A stretch of 64,000 nt of DNA, taken from assembly GCA_951812725.1 (NCBI GenBank), contig OX638330.1, positions 3,823,405 through 3,887,404 of the forward strand, in the 5' to 3' direction. Under the pieces are notes generated by a model. That model was not told where the DNA came from. It worked only from the letters and a program-made list of their open reading frames with translations, and made no database searches. Position numbers and translations under genes: made by a program. The stretch is from an uncultured Caldilineaceae bacterium (lineage in GTDB: Bacteria > Chloroflexota > Anaerolineae > Caldilineales > Caldilineaceae). Positions 35,063 through 44,704 of the stretch are shown here, one piece after another; within the stretch, counting starts at the first letter, position 1, and every line of letters begins with the position of its first letter.

Positions 35063-36538
35063 CTAGCGGACGTGGATATCGGCGAAGTCCATGTAGCGTT
35101 CCCAGTCGTAGTCGGTCACGTCGTGCTTGCCAGTGCGGATGTGGTAGCCGATGGTGCTCCTGACGGGCTGGTTGACGGGCGGTTGTTGGTCGACGGCAAT
35201 CCCTTCAGTTCCGAGGAGGCGGTAGACGGGGTCGGCGTGCTTTGCGCCGAGGAACTCGCCGTGGGGGTCGGCCCAGAGGTCTTCGTCGGCGCTTACGACG
35301 TAGACGGGGCGGGGGGCAACGAGGGCGATGAGCATGTGCTGGTCGACCGGCAGCTCATCCTCTTTGTCGTTGTAGCGCTTGAAGTTTTCGCAGAACCAGT
35401 AGGGATAGGTGACATTGGCATGGCGGGCGGTTTCGCCGAAGCGGCGGCGGAAGAGGGCAGTGCCGCCGCAGCCGGAGTTGTTGGGGATCACGAGGGCGAA
35501 GCGTTCATCCTGCGCGCCGGCCCATAGGGCAGTCTTTCCCAGGCGGGACTGTCCCATTACCGCCACGCGTTGATGGTCGACGTCATCGTCGGTTTCGAGG
35601 TAGTCGAGCGCCCGGCGCAGGCCCCATGCCCAGGCGCCGATGGCCCCCCACTCGTTGGCGGCCGGCCGCGTCTGTCCCGATTTGTAGTAGAGGGGGTGGA
35701 CGCCGTTCTGGAAGCCGTCGTCATAGTCGGGGTCGAGGTCGCCGTAGTAGATGGTGGTGAGCGCGTAGCCGCGTTCGAGGATGCGCTCGACCGGCCAGCG
35801 CGAGAGTGCAGTTCCGCGGCTGGCCTCGGTGGCGCGGTGATTGCGAATGCCGCGGTCAAAACGGTTGCGCATCCATTGCCGTGAGATCGTGATGCCGGGA
35901 TCGCTGTGGACAGACTGGTTGCCCTGAAAGTTGGGGACGAGGAAGGAGGGCACAGGTTTCGGCTGGTCGTTGGGCAGATAGATGAGGATGTCCATCCTTG
36001 GCTCATCGCGGCGACCGGTAAAGTAGACCGAGATTTCTTTGCGCGTTGCTTGGCCGTTGAGGGCGCTTTCGTCGACCGAGGTGACTTCAAAGGTCATGGC
36101 TTCGGGCCGGCCCGGCGCTTTACCGTAGACGTGTTCCTCGAAGAGGCGCAGCAGTTCGGGGCGGCGCTCGTTGCGCCACGTCTCGGCGTCTGTGACCGCG
36201 CGGCCGTCGGCGAGGCGCAGGGGATCTGGCAATTGGTATGCGGGCACCTGTGCTTCGTCGTAGTTGACGTCCTCGCATTGGCGCACCTGGTTGTACCAGT
36301 CGCTTGCCTGGGCGCGGCTTGGGTCCAGCTTCAGGGCCATTTCGAAGATCTCGGCTGCGAGCGGTTTGTTGTCTTGCAGCCCGTAGGCGCGGCCGAGCAC
36401 CTCATATGTGAAGGAGTGTTCCAGCAGTTCGGGATGGATGTCCACGAGGTGCGTCAAGCTGGAGATTACATACTCCGGGTGTACCCAGGTCGCCATCTCC
36501 TCGAGCAGAAGATTGAGTTGTGCGGATACCTTGGCCAT
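35063..36538 (-). CDS. CE15-like glucuronoyl esterase (alpha/beta hydrolase)
   Basis: 491 residues from ATG 36538, with TAAGGAAAT upstream; the frame runs on to 36976 without a credible start. Residues ~1-75 look like a helical TPR-type segment (YVISSLTHLVDIHPELLEHSF, then PLAAEIFEMALKLDPSRAQ). The rest is a glucuronoyl-esterase-type hydrolase: nucleophile motif GQSRLGKTALWAG near residue 350, ISRQWMRNRFDRGIRNH before it, and a catalytic-type His in GKHDVTDYDW near the C-terminus. CE15 enzymes cut 4-O-methyl-glucuronoyl esters linking xylan and lignin. There is no signal peptide, so it would act on imported fragments in the cytoplasm. Confidence 0.78.
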   Translation of the reverse strand: MAKVSAQLNLLLEEMATWVHPEYVISSLTHLVDIHPELLEHSFTYEVLGRAYGLQDNKPLAAEIFEMALKLDPSRAQASDWYNQVRQCEDVNYDEAQVPAYQLPDPLRLADGRAVTDAETWRNERRPELLRLFEEHVYGKAPGRPEAMTFEVTSVDESALNGQATRKEISVYFTGRRDEPRMDILIYLPNDQPKPVPSFLVPNFQGNQSVHSDPGITISRQWMRNRFDRGIRNHRATEASRGTALSRWPVERILERGYALTTIYYGDLDPDYDDGFQNGVHPLYYKSGQTRPAANEWGAIGAWAWGLRRALDYLETDDDVDHQRVAVMGQSRLGKTALWAGAQDERFALVIPNNSGCGGTALFRRRFGETARHANVTYPYWFCENFKRYNDKEDELPVDQHMLIALVAPRPVYVVSADEDLWADPHGEFLGAKHADPVYRLLGTEGIAVDQQPPVNQPVRSTIGYHIRTGKHDVTDYDWERYMDFADIHVR

Positions 36539-36618
36539 TGCTATTTCCTTAACTGTGATGCTTGTCGCGTTCTGGCCGTTGTGGAGGCAGGTGATTTCGG
36601 GATCGGCTGGAGTCAGGC

Positions 36619-37539
36619 TCAGACTTGGAGGATTTTTCGAAGATAGTCCCGGCTCTGCCTGGCGCTTTCGACCGGCGACCAGTTTGGGTCGCGTTGTGAA
36701 CGCCCTACAGAATCCTGCTCGACGATCATCCAACCCTGATAAGCTTGTGTGCGCAGCAGGTCGAAAAAGGCGGGGAAGTCGATAGCGCCTCGCCCCAACT
36801 CGGCGAAGATGTCCATGGCCCAGGCCTCGCGCATGTGGATCCGTTCCCTTCTCACTTTTTCCAGTTTTTCCGGCCAGACGTCTTTGATGTGGAGATACCC
36901 GATGCGATCGGCGTATTGCTCCGTCGCGGCGACGACGTCGCCGCCGCCGTAGTGGTAGTGGCCGGTATCGAAACACAGGCCAACCAGCTCCGGGTCGGTC
37001 ATTTCCATGATCCGTTCAACCTCGGCGGGGGTCTCGACATAGGTACCGGTGTGATGGTGGAAGACGGTCTTCAGGTTGAAACGTTCTTTGCAGTGGGTGG
37101 CGACGGCCTCCAGCGCATTGGCGGCGCGTTTCCATTCCTCGTCGGTCCAGCCGTCGCTGCCATCGGCGGCAACGGAGCCGGCGACGTCGAGGCGGCTGGG
37201 CATGGTGTTGCCGGCGATGATGATTTCGGAGACATTGAAGTTGGCCAGCAGTGCACCGACAGTTTGCACCTGTTCAAGCATCGAGTCGAGCGCTCCTTCC
37301 TCGCCTAGCGGCAGGGCCACATAGGAGGAGGCCGCCTTCAGGTTCCTTTTCTCCAATTCGGTGCGCAACGACTCTGCGTCGGCGGGGAAAAAGCCGTTCG
37401 TGCTGATTTCCGTACCCTCGTATCCGGCCGCTGCGATGCCGTCCAGCATCTGGGCAAAGCTGAGGCCGCTGGTCTTACTGCCGCCAAAGGAAAGGACGTC
37501 CCAACTGATGGGAGCGCTTCCAATCTTCACTTCAAACAT
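36619..37539 (-). CDS. sugar phosphate isomerase/epimerase (TIM barrel)
   Basis: 306 residues of the xylose-isomerase-like family, resembling inosose dehydratase (IolE) in its N-terminus: KIGSAPISWDVLSFGG, then GYEGTEISTNGFFP near residue 38. Metal-site residues are visible in TVFHHHTGTYVETPAEV near 170, LVGLCFDTGHYHYGGGD near 195 and YLHIKDVWPEKL near 220. IolE-type chemistry on inosose is one option, but other sugars are possible. AAGTGAGGAAAT precedes ATG 37539. It lies downstream of the CUT1 importer and upstream of the esterase, all on the same strand. Confidence 0.85.
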   Translation of the reverse strand: MFEVKIGSAPISWDVLSFGGSKTSGLSFAQMLDGIAAAGYEGTEISTNGFFPADAESLRTELEKRNLKAASSYVALPLGEEGALDSMLEQVQTVGALLANFNVSEIIIAGNTMPSRLDVAGSVAADGSDGWTDEEWKRAANALEAVATHCKERFNLKTVFHHHTGTYVETPAEVERIMEMTDPELVGLCFDTGHYHYGGGDVVAATEQYADRIGYLHIKDVWPEKLEKVRRERIHMREAWAMDIFAELGRGAIDFPAFFDLLRTQAYQGWMIVEQDSVGRSQRDPNWSPVESARQSRDYLRKILQV

Positions 37540-37660
37540 ATTTCCTCACTTGGTGGGTTTTTCGCAGGCGCTCGGAAAACTGAAATCAGATCGGCTGGGG
37601 ACAGGACAATCGGAAAACGTTTGGCAGCCTTGCCTGCCGCAACGTTATTCGATTTCTGAC

Positions 37661-38743
37661 TCAGCGAATGGCTGCGCCTGTCTCGTCGTCGAAGAGATGA
37701 AAGCGATTGAAGGAGAGGCTGAGGACATCTCCTACGCGCACCTGTGTCGAGGCCACATCTTTGACCTTGAGGAGGAGGCCCTCTTTTTCGATGTCAAGAA
37801 TCGTCTCCGAACCGAGCGGTTCCAGCAGGAAGACCTTGGCCTGATTACTGCTGTCGTCGTCAATGGTGAATCGGATCTCTTCGGGGCGAACGCCCAACGT
37901 ACAGATTCCGCTGGGACATAGTTCGGCGGCGCGGTCGGCCATTTCAGCGCTGATTGGGATGACGAACTGATCGCTTTTGTGGACGGTTTTACCGTTCTCC
38001 TTTTGCAGGGCGCCGGGGACGAAGTTCATCGGTGTCGAGCCGACGAAGCGGGCGACGAAGTTATTGGACGGCATATCGTAGATTTCGCTGGGCGTGCCCA
38101 GTTGTTGCAGCGTACCCTGGTTCATGACGGCGATCTGATCGGCCATTGTCATGCCTTCGACCTGATCGTGGGTCACGTAGATCATGGTCGTGCCCAGTTC
38201 ATGCTGCAGGCGTTTGATTTCGGCGCGCATGTAGACACGCAGGAGGGCGTCGATGTTGGAGAGCGGCTCGTCCATGAGGAAAACAACGGGCTCGCGCACG
38301 ATTGCTCTGCCGAGCGCGATGCGCTGCTGCTCGCCGCCGGAGCAGAGGCCTGGCGGCCGCTCCAGGGTATGGGTAATGCCCAGCATTTCGGCTACGTCGC
38401 GGACCCTGCGTTCGATCTCGTCTTTTGGCGTTTTGCGCAGGCGCAGGGGATAGGCGATGTTGTCGAAGGCTGTGAAGTGGGGATATAGGGCATAGCTCTG
38501 GAAGACGAGGGCAACATCGCGTTCGCGCGGTTCGAGGTCGTTGACGCGCCTGTCGCCGATATATATGTCGCCGTAAGTGGGGCGCTCCAAACCGGCTACG
38601 CAGCGCATGGTGGTGGTCTTGCCGCAGCCGGAGGGGCCGAGCAGGACAACCAGGTCACCATCCCTGACGAGGAGATTTAGTTGGTTGACGGCGCAGGTGT
38701 CGCCGAAGTACTTTGTCAGACCTTCTATTCTTACTTCCGCCAA
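37661..38743 (-). CDS. CUT1 sugar ABC transporter ATPase (UgpC/MsmX/MalK-like)
   Basis: 360 residues. The N-terminal ATPase domain has Walker A GPSGCGKTTTM near residue 37, signature CSGGEQQRIALGRA near 135, Walker B VFLMDEPLSNID near 155 and H-loop IYVTHDQVEG near 190. The C-terminal ~120 residues form the TOBE/MalK regulatory fold (LGVRPEEIRF). The start is a TTG at 38743 with GGAG 8 bases upstream. It completes the importer with the two permeases and binding protein upstream. It may also power the 43.8-47.1 kb importer, which has no ATPase; MsmX-type sharing is known in Gram-positives. Confidence 0.92.
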   Translation of the reverse strand: MAEVRIEGLTKYFGDTCAVNQLNLLVRDGDLVVLLGPSGCGKTTTMRCVAGLERPTYGDIYIGDRRVNDLEPRERDVALVFQSYALYPHFTAFDNIAYPLRLRKTPKDEIERRVRDVAEMLGITHTLERPPGLCSGGEQQRIALGRAIVREPVVFLMDEPLSNIDALLRVYMRAEIKRLQHELGTTMIYVTHDQVEGMTMADQIAVMNQGTLQQLGTPSEIYDMPSNNFVARFVGSTPMNFVPGALQKENGKTVHKSDQFVIPISAEMADRAAELCPSGICTLGVRPEEIRFTIDDDSSNQAKVFLLEPLGSETILDIEKEGLLLKVKDVASTQVRVGDVLSLSFNRFHLFDDETGAAIR

Positions 38744-38841
38744 AATCTACTCTCCTTTTCCTCTCGGGAGTCTGCTGTCGCGTAATGCCGGCGGCCTGGC
38801 ATCGAGAACGCCTCGCTGCCGCAGGCGCCAAAGGTTGTTGC

Positions 38842-39750
38842 TCACTGGCCGCTGGCGACGCCAAAGGTCAGCCCGCGCACGAGGAATCTTTGCAATGTAA
38901 ATGCCGCGACCAACACCGGAAATACTGCGATTGTGCCCGCGGCGCTGACAACACCCCAGTCGAGCTCATGCTGTGGAATCTGCGCCTGGATCGCGATCGG
39001 GAGCGTCATGGTTTTCATGGAATTCACGAAGTAGAGTGCGATGATGTACTCGTTCCAGTTGAAGATAAACAGCAAGATGGCGATCGAAAAGAGGCTGGGG
39101 AAGATCAACGGCAGCAGGATGCGGCGCACGGCGCCGAAACGTGTATCTCCATCCATGAGGGCGGCTTCCTCTACGTCCATGGGGACGTCCATGAAGGTGC
39201 CGCGCAGGACCCAGACGGCGAAGGCAGTGTTGAGAACGGTATAAAGGATGATGAGGGTGTATTTTTCGTCGATAATTCCGAGATCACTGCCGAGGAGGAA
39301 GAGGGGGATGGCGGAGGCGATGGGGGGCAGGAGCGCGACGAGGCCCATCAGGCCGACGACGATGGCGACGAACTTGAAGGGCAGGCGCATACGGGTGGCG
39401 GCGTAGGCGGCGGGCACTGCGATAATGAGGCAAATGATGGTTGCCAAGGTGGCAACGACGAGACTGTTGTAGACGTTCTCGAGGATACGGCGTTCAAAGA
39501 TGGTCACCCAGGCGTCGAGACGGGGATCTGTTGGGAAGAAACGCGGTGGGATGTGGGCGAGGTCGCGCAAAGATTTGATGGAAGAGATGGCGACCCAGTA
39601 CATGGGGACGAGGGTCCAGAAGGCGGCGAGGTAGAGGACGACGACAACGAACAGTTTCCGCAGGTTGAAACGGTTCTCGTGCGCGGCCATTGCAACCGGT
39701 TGGGTCACGGGCTCGTTGGTTGGGGTCCCACTTGCTTCAGTTTGTGCCAT
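38842..39750 (-). CDS. CUT1 sugar ABC transporter permease (MalG-like)
   Basis: 302 residues, six transmembrane segments. The EAA loop is EEAALMDGDTRFGAVRRILLPLIFP near residues 195-220, the motif that docks to the ATPase. Before it are YNSLVVATLATIICLIIAVPAAYAATRM and a short periplasmic loop. The N-terminal ~25 residues are polar and cytoplasmic. It pairs with the MalF-like permease encoded 34 bases upstream. GGAGTGTAGGCAG precedes ATG 39750. Confidence 0.92.
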   Translation of the reverse strand: MAQTEASGTPTNEPVTQPVAMAAHENRFNLRKLFVVVVLYLAAFWTLVPMYWVAISSIKSLRDLAHIPPRFFPTDPRLDAWVTIFERRILENVYNSLVVATLATIICLIIAVPAAYAATRMRLPFKFVAIVVGLMGLVALLPPIASAIPLFLLGSDLGIIDEKYTLIILYTVLNTAFAVWVLRGTFMDVPMDVEEAALMDGDTRFGAVRRILLPLIFPSLFSIAILLFIFNWNEYIIALYFVNSMKTMTLPIAIQAQIPQHELDWGVVSAAGTIAVFPVLVAAFTLQRFLVRGLTFGVASGQ

Positions 39751-39784
39751 CTGCCTACACTCCTATGCTAAGCATACTTCAGGT

Positions 39785-40741
39785 TCATCGACTGCTACGC
39801 TCCACCCACAGGTACCTCACAAAAAGTGTGCCGGCTATATAGGTCATCAGCAGCATGACGAGGACCGCGGCTGAGGCGTAATGGGGCTTGAGCCGCTGGA
39901 AGGACATGCCGTAAATGTACCAGGACAGGTTCCAGGTGGCGCGGCCGGGGCCGCCCTGTGTGGTGGCGGCAATGGTGCCGATGGTGCGGGTGGACCAGAC
40001 AAAGACGAGAATGGTGGCGATGGCGAACATTGGCCTGATATAGGGGAGGGTCATGTCCCAGAAGGCGCGCCAGCGGGTTGCGCCATCGACGGCGGCGGCC
40101 TCGTAGATGTCACGGGGAACCTGGTTGAGGCCGGCGTAGAGAAGCAGAAATGCCAGGGGGCTGATGCGCCAGACTTCGACGACACAGATGGCGATAAAGG
40201 CAGTATCGGCCTTCTGGAGCCAGATGATCGGCTCCAATCCGAGGGCGGAGAGCGGCACGTTTACCAGTCCCAATGTGGGGTGGTACATGATCTTCCACAT
40301 CATACCGGCGACGATTTCGGAGACCATGAGTGGAATAATAAGGATGGAGATCCAAATGGCTTTACGGCCGGCGTAGTCGCTGTGCACAAGAAGGGCCAGT
40401 CCCAGACCGACAAGCAGGCACATGGGAACGACTACAATGCCCATCTTGAGGCTGAATATCAGGGCGCCATGGAAGATGGTGTCGCGGGTAAGCCGGGAGA
40501 GGTTGGCCAAGCCGATCCACTCACCTTTCTCGCTGGTGAGGATCAGCCAGATATTGTAGACGATGGGATAGAACTGGATAAGAACCAAAGTCAGGAGACT
40601 GGGCACGATCAGCAATACGCCGAGGCGGTTGTCGCGATAGCGGAATAGTTCGGACCACATGCCCTCGGGGGGCGGCGGCTGTGAGGTTACGCTATTTGTG
40701 CCCTGGCCTGGCAAGGGACTAACGGTCTGCTGTACGGTCAA
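39785..40741 (-). CDS. CUT1 sugar ABC transporter permease (MalF-like)
   Basis: 318 residues. The polar N-terminus has a poly-proline patch, then LGVLLIVPSLLTLVLIQFYPIVYNIWL as first membrane segment. The EAA loop is YEAAAVDGATRWRAFWDMTLPYIRPM near residues 215-240. It ends with a membrane segment and YLWVERSSR. The start is a TTG at 40741, with GGAGGG six bases upstream. It follows the binding-protein gene by 117 bases. Confidence 0.92.
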   Translation of the reverse strand: MTVQQTVSPLPGQGTNSVTSQPPPPEGMWSELFRYRDNRLGVLLIVPSLLTLVLIQFYPIVYNIWLILTSEKGEWIGLANLSRLTRDTIFHGALIFSLKMGIVVVPMCLLVGLGLALLVHSDYAGRKAIWISILIIPLMVSEIVAGMMWKIMYHPTLGLVNVPLSALGLEPIIWLQKADTAFIAICVVEVWRISPLAFLLLYAGLNQVPRDIYEAAAVDGATRWRAFWDMTLPYIRPMFAIATILVFVWSTRTIGTIAATTQGGPGRATWNLSWYIYGMSFQRLKPHYASAAVLVMLLMTYIAGTLFVRYLWVERSSR

Positions 40742-40858
40742 CGATGCCCTCCTTGGACCGGTAGTTATTGAAGGCGACTCTAGACATCCATGTTTGAGGG
40801 TGGGTATAGGGAGAGAGGAGTGAGGGGGAATCTCGCTCCTCTCTCTTCAGAAGTCATT

Positions 40859-42202
40859 CTAGTTGGTAACACCCTCCATCTCAAGACGGATTTCGGCGCC
40901 AGCCTGCTCGCAGGCTTCCTGGCCGGTCATGTCACCGGCACCGACGGCGCTGAACGCCGGTCCGAGGATGGCGAGGCTGATTCCGGTAGCCTGGGTGCTA
41001 CGGGGCCGCCACTTCGGCGGGACCAAAAGGGCCTCGAACTGTGCCGGGAACCATGGTTTTTCCAGGATCAGTTCAGGGTCGTTGAAGACGGAGTTGCGGA
41101 AGGGGATGCCGCCGGCGTGGGCGTAAGCCAAGGCGTGCTCCTGATTGTAGTGCATCCACTCCATATAGGCCCAGGTGGCGTCTTTATTCTCGGAATGGGC
41201 ATTCATCACCAGGCCCCAGTGGCCCATCATGGAGACATGGGGAGCGCCAACTTCGGAGGCGGGCAGCGGCAGATAGAGCATCTTGCCGGCTACATCCGAG
41301 TCGGTCTCGTCCTCGAAGGCTGCGTAGGCGTCGCCCGGCCAGCCGATGCCCATCATGGCGCGTCCGGAGATGACCTCGGCGACCATTTCGGTAGTGCCGT
41401 AGGTATTGCCGCCCGGCGGCAGGTACTTGCTCAGCTGCTCGTAGAGCGTAAGCGCATCGCAGCCGGCCTCGTTATCGAGGATGACATTGAACTCGTCGTC
41501 GAAGATGCCGCCACCCATCGACCACAGGAGGGCCAAGGCGTCACTGCCGGCTGCGCCGCGCACGTTGTAGCCATAGAAGGGCGGGTCGCAATCGGGACAG
41601 TGGACTTGCTCGGCGATCGCCAGTACGTCATCCCAGGTTACAGGTGCATCGAGTCCGAGTTCGTCAAGGATGTCCTGGCGGATGTAGAACATGATGACGT
41701 TGCCCTGGATGGGCAGGGCGTGCAGGTCGGGGCGCTCACCGGTCTGGAAATCCAAGGGGATGGGACCGTAGGGGGGAGGCCAGGAGAAGACGTCGTAGGA
41801 GACCTGGGGCACGTCGTCGTCGCGGGTTGCGCCGTAGGCTTCGGTCAGGTTGACGGAAAGCCCGCCGTCGACGATGTTGGGCATCCAAGGATCGTCGGCG
41901 AATATGACGTCGAATTCACCGGACTCGGTGCGCGCGAGTGAGATCACCTTTTCGAAGAATGTCGTCCAAGGGAAAGGCGCGACTTCGACCTTGATGCCTG
42001 GGTTTTCTTCTTCAAACTGCGGGATCAGAGCGACGAGGCCGTCAGCCAGGGGGCCCTGGGCGGTGATGATACTGATGGTGACTTCCTCGGGCATCTCCTC
42101 TTCCATTGCTCCGGTCTCTGCTGGCGCGGCGGGCGCGGCACAGGCCGACACCATGATTGCCATCACCATGACGAAAGTTGCGAAAAGATAGAGCTTTTTC
42201 AT
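40859..42202 (-). CDS. CUT1 sugar-binding lipoprotein (family 1)
   Basis: 447 residues from ATG 42202, which is preceded by an AGGAGG-type site; an in-frame run to 42487 lacks a start of that quality. Signal peptide with lipobox VSAC (Cys21), then a Glu-rich linker and the SBP_bac_1 fold: ALIPQFEEENPGIKVEVAPFPWTTFFEKV near residues 58-86, DVIFADDPWMPNIVDGG, and the second-lobe stretch GRAMMGIGWPGDAYAAFED. It would bind a sugar outside the membrane for the importer encoded after it. Ligand unknown. Confidence 0.92.
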   Translation of the reverse strand: MKKLYLFATFVMVMAIMVSACAAPAAPAETGAMEEEMPEEVTISIITAQGPLADGLVALIPQFEEENPGIKVEVAPFPWTTFFEKVISLARTESGEFDVIFADDPWMPNIVDGGLSVNLTEAYGATRDDDVPQVSYDVFSWPPPYGPIPLDFQTGERPDLHALPIQGNVIMFYIRQDILDELGLDAPVTWDDVLAIAEQVHCPDCDPPFYGYNVRGAAGSDALALLWSMGGGIFDDEFNVILDNEAGCDALTLYEQLSKYLPPGGNTYGTTEMVAEVISGRAMMGIGWPGDAYAAFEDETDSDVAGKMLYLPLPASEVGAPHVSMMGHWGLVMNAHSENKDATWAYMEWMHYNQEHALAYAHAGGIPFRNSVFNDPELILEKPWFPAQFEALLVPPKWRPRSTQATGISLAILGPAFSAVGAGDMTGQEACEQAGAEIRLEMEGVTN

Positions 42203-42527
42203 GACTTTGCTTCCTCCTTGCTGAAATAGGTTGGGAGAGAACTGCACTGGAGCTTCGCGGAAATACGATATTTGCAGGCACTTGGCAAGGTCAAATTCCG
42301 GGGGACGATTTATCTCTATTGCAGTTTGGCTGGCTGGTATTCTGGAGGCAACAGCCGTTCTTGTCAAGTACCCATATTCGGGGTCATAAGTGGACCAGCC
42401 TGTAGCTGGTGAATTACCCGTTTCAGTTGTAACCGTGGGTCTCTTCCGATGGCAGGGCCGGGAGGCGCGCTGGGTACGCGTGGTCAAGTGGAAGGTAGGG
42501 ACTGCGAGGGAGGAAGGTTATAGCATG
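42203..42527. other. promoter region of the CUT1 importer operon
   Basis: 325 bases between the sialidase-like gene and the binding-protein gene, both on the minus strand. It must hold the importer promoter, but I find no clear -35/-10 pair, palindrome or terminator. Confidence 0.45.
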
Positions 42528-43652
42528 CTAGGCTAGTTCCCAGCGGACGGCGATTACATACTGGACAATAGGGCTCTCTTGCGTCCACTCGTGGAATACG
42601 GAGAAGAGCGTGCCGTCGTTGAGCTGGATCGTGGTGGGATAGCCGATGTGCCAGTACAGATTGGGGACCGCTTGTGGTGGGGCAATGCCGCCGGAACTGA
42701 TGACAAACTCGTTGGCAACGTCCCAGTGGAGCCCATCTTCGGAGATGCACCCGCGGATTCCCCAGGGTTCACGACGGTGGCCGTAGGTGCAGAGCATTCG
42801 CCCGTCCTGAAGTAGGGTGAGGTCGGCGGGGTATCCCCAGAGGTTGGTCGGTTCGGGCCGGCTCCAAGACTCACCTTCGTTGTGAGAATGGGCTGTCCAC
42901 ATGTGTTGGTGGCGGTTGCGGACGCTGTGCATGGTTCGCATCATAGTGACCAGTGTGCCGTCGGCAGTGGTGGCGAGCGCGGTCTCGTCGAAGGAGATGA
43001 TGTTGGAGGGATCATAGGCGATGGTGGAGTAGTATTCCCAGTCCTGCCCCAAGTTGTCGGAGCGCATGAGGTAGGAGCGCACGCGTTCGTGGAGGCTGTC
43101 GGTTTCCATCCAGGCGCGGGCGAACTGGTGTCCATGGCAGGCCATCAACAGGGAGCCATTCGGCAACTCCAGGACGCTGTCGATGGGCTGGCCCCAACGC
43201 ATGGGGGCTACGTTGGCCTTATAGGCGTCTCCCCAGGTATAGCCGTTGTCTGATGATGTGATAATGCCGACGCCGTCGACGTCGCGGGTGCCGCGCGGCC
43301 TGTCTTGCGGCCCAAAGTCATCGAGCATGCCCTTCTGGTCAACGAAGGCCCATTGAAAATAGTTGACAAGGAGGGTGCCGTCAGAGAGTTGGGTGATTGA
43401 GGGTGTATCGCTGCCAAAGTGATGGGACGCCGGCCAGACGGTTACGCAGGGCGACCGGTCCCACGTCTGACCGTTGTCGGTAGAGCGAATCATGAGAATG
43501 CTGTCGAAATCGGGATGTATATAGCCGCTGGTTTCATTGAAAACCACGACAACGTCGCCGTTCTGGAGTTGGGCGGCACCTACCTGACAGGTGTAGCGGG
43601 AGGGGTCATGATACAGAGTGAGCTTCTCCGCGTTTCTCATGATTCCAGCCAT
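42528..43652 (-). CDS. sialidase/BNR-repeat-like beta-propeller protein
   Basis: 374 residues from ATG 43652, set by AGGAG seven bases upstream. Six-bladed-propeller type protein with Asp-box motifs STDNGQTWD (near residue 60), SSDNGYTWG (near 130), SHNEGESWS (near 250) and SEDGLHWD (near 300). Exo-alpha-sialidases share these, but so do other BNR proteins, and no full catalytic set can be assigned here. It has no signal peptide, so it would act inside the cell. It lies between two sugar importers on their strand, which suggests it processes what one of them brings in. Confidence 0.78.
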   Translation of the reverse strand: MAGIMRNAEKLTLYHDPSRYTCQVGAAQLQNGDVVVVFNETSGYIHPDFDSILMIRSTDNGQTWDRSPCVTVWPASHHFGSDTPSITQLSDGTLLVNYFQWAFVDQKGMLDDFGPQDRPRGTRDVDGVGIITSSDNGYTWGDAYKANVAPMRWGQPIDSVLELPNGSLLMACHGHQFARAWMETDSLHERVRSYLMRSDNLGQDWEYYSTIAYDPSNIISFDETALATTADGTLVTMMRTMHSVRNRHQHMWTAHSHNEGESWSRPEPTNLWGYPADLTLLQDGRMLCTYGHRREPWGIRGCISEDGLHWDVANEFVISSGGIAPPQAVPNLYWHIGYPTTIQLNDGTLFSVFHEWTQESPIVQYVIAVRWELA

Positions 43653-43818
43653 GGAGCATCTCCTACTGTCGGTCAAGCCGGTTAGTTCCTGCTGTTTTCC
43701 AGACTTTGGGTGCGCACCTTTGAAAGGGTGTCAGCATGAGAGAATCACGCGTATAGGTAATAGGGAAGCGGCGCGGGACAAAGGATTTGACCATGCGGCG
43801 GCCGTCGTCCAAGCCCAT

Positions 43819-44691
43819 TCAGCCTTTAATGCCTACCTGGGTGACGCCTTCGATGAAGTAGCGTTGCAGGACGAGAAAGAAGATCAGGGTTGGCAGAGCC
43901 ACGATGGCTACGGCGGCCATCGCTTCCCCATAGCCGCTCTGCGTGGAAGTCCCTTGAATGTCGAGCTGCGTGTAGACTGCCATGCCTACTGGAAGTGTTT
44001 TCCATTCGGTTTTGAATGCTACGAGCAGGGGCCAGAGAAAGGAGTTCCAGTTGCTGGTGAAAATGAGGATGGCGCCGGCAAGGGTGGCCGGCCTGGCAAG
44101 CGGCAGGGCCACGCGGAGGAAGGTGCCGAGACGGCTACAGCCATCGATCGCGGCTGCATCCTCCAGTTCGGTTGGAAATGAGAGAAAGAACTGACGATAG
44201 AGGTAGACCGGGAAGACGCTAGCCAGGGGTGGAATGATAAGGGATAGAAAGCTGTCCTGGACACCCAGCCGCAAGACGCCGATGAAGAGGGGCACGATGC
44301 TCATCTCGGGCGGAATCATGAGCGAACTGATCAGCAACCAGAAGATGACGTTACGCCCTGGGAAGTGCATTCTTGCCAGCGCATAACCTGTTAGTGACCC
44401 CAATACCAGACTGCCAGCGACGACGCCTGTCGAGGTTACAATGCTGTTGGTAAACCAGCGCACCACGGGTGTGTCGGCTACAACAGTCTGATAGTGCTCC
44501 CAGGTTATCTCTCGGGGGATCAGATCGATGCCGGCCAGGATCAGCCTGTCGGGTTTGACCGATGTAACGAACATCCAATAGAGTGGAAAGAGCCACAACA
44601 GGGCGACAACCGCGCCTGGAAACCAGATGATAGAGTTCTGTAGCGAGCGGACCGACAACCGAGTGCTAACAATACTGTGTGCCCTGTTCAT
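43819..44691 (-). CDS. CUT1 sugar ABC transporter permease (MalG-like)
   Basis: 290 residues with six membrane segments; the first is FPGAVVALLWLFPLYWMFVTSV. The EAA loop is LEDAAAIDGCSRLGTFLRVALPLARPA near residues 185-210. It ends LQRYFIEGVTQVGIKG, a typical MalG C-terminus that contacts the ATPase. It is the last gene of a three-gene importer that has no ATPase of its own. The ribosome site before ATG 44691 is weak. Confidence 0.91.
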   Translation of the reverse strand: MNRAHSIVSTRLSVRSLQNSIIWFPGAVVALLWLFPLYWMFVTSVKPDRLILAGIDLIPREITWEHYQTVVADTPVVRWFTNSIVTSTGVVAGSLVLGSLTGYALARMHFPGRNVIFWLLISSLMIPPEMSIVPLFIGVLRLGVQDSFLSLIIPPLASVFPVYLYRQFFLSFPTELEDAAAIDGCSRLGTFLRVALPLARPATLAGAILIFTSNWNSFLWPLLVAFKTEWKTLPVGMAVYTQLDIQGTSTQSGYGEAMAAVAIVALPTLIFFLVLQRYFIEGVTQVGIKG

Positions 44692-44704
44692 ATCCGTTGA
44701 CAGC

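Noticed and set aside
35063..36976. 637-residue form of the esterase
   Set aside because: The N-terminal 146 residues are arginine-rich shadow sequence of the isomerase gene; TAAGGAAAT places the start at 36538.
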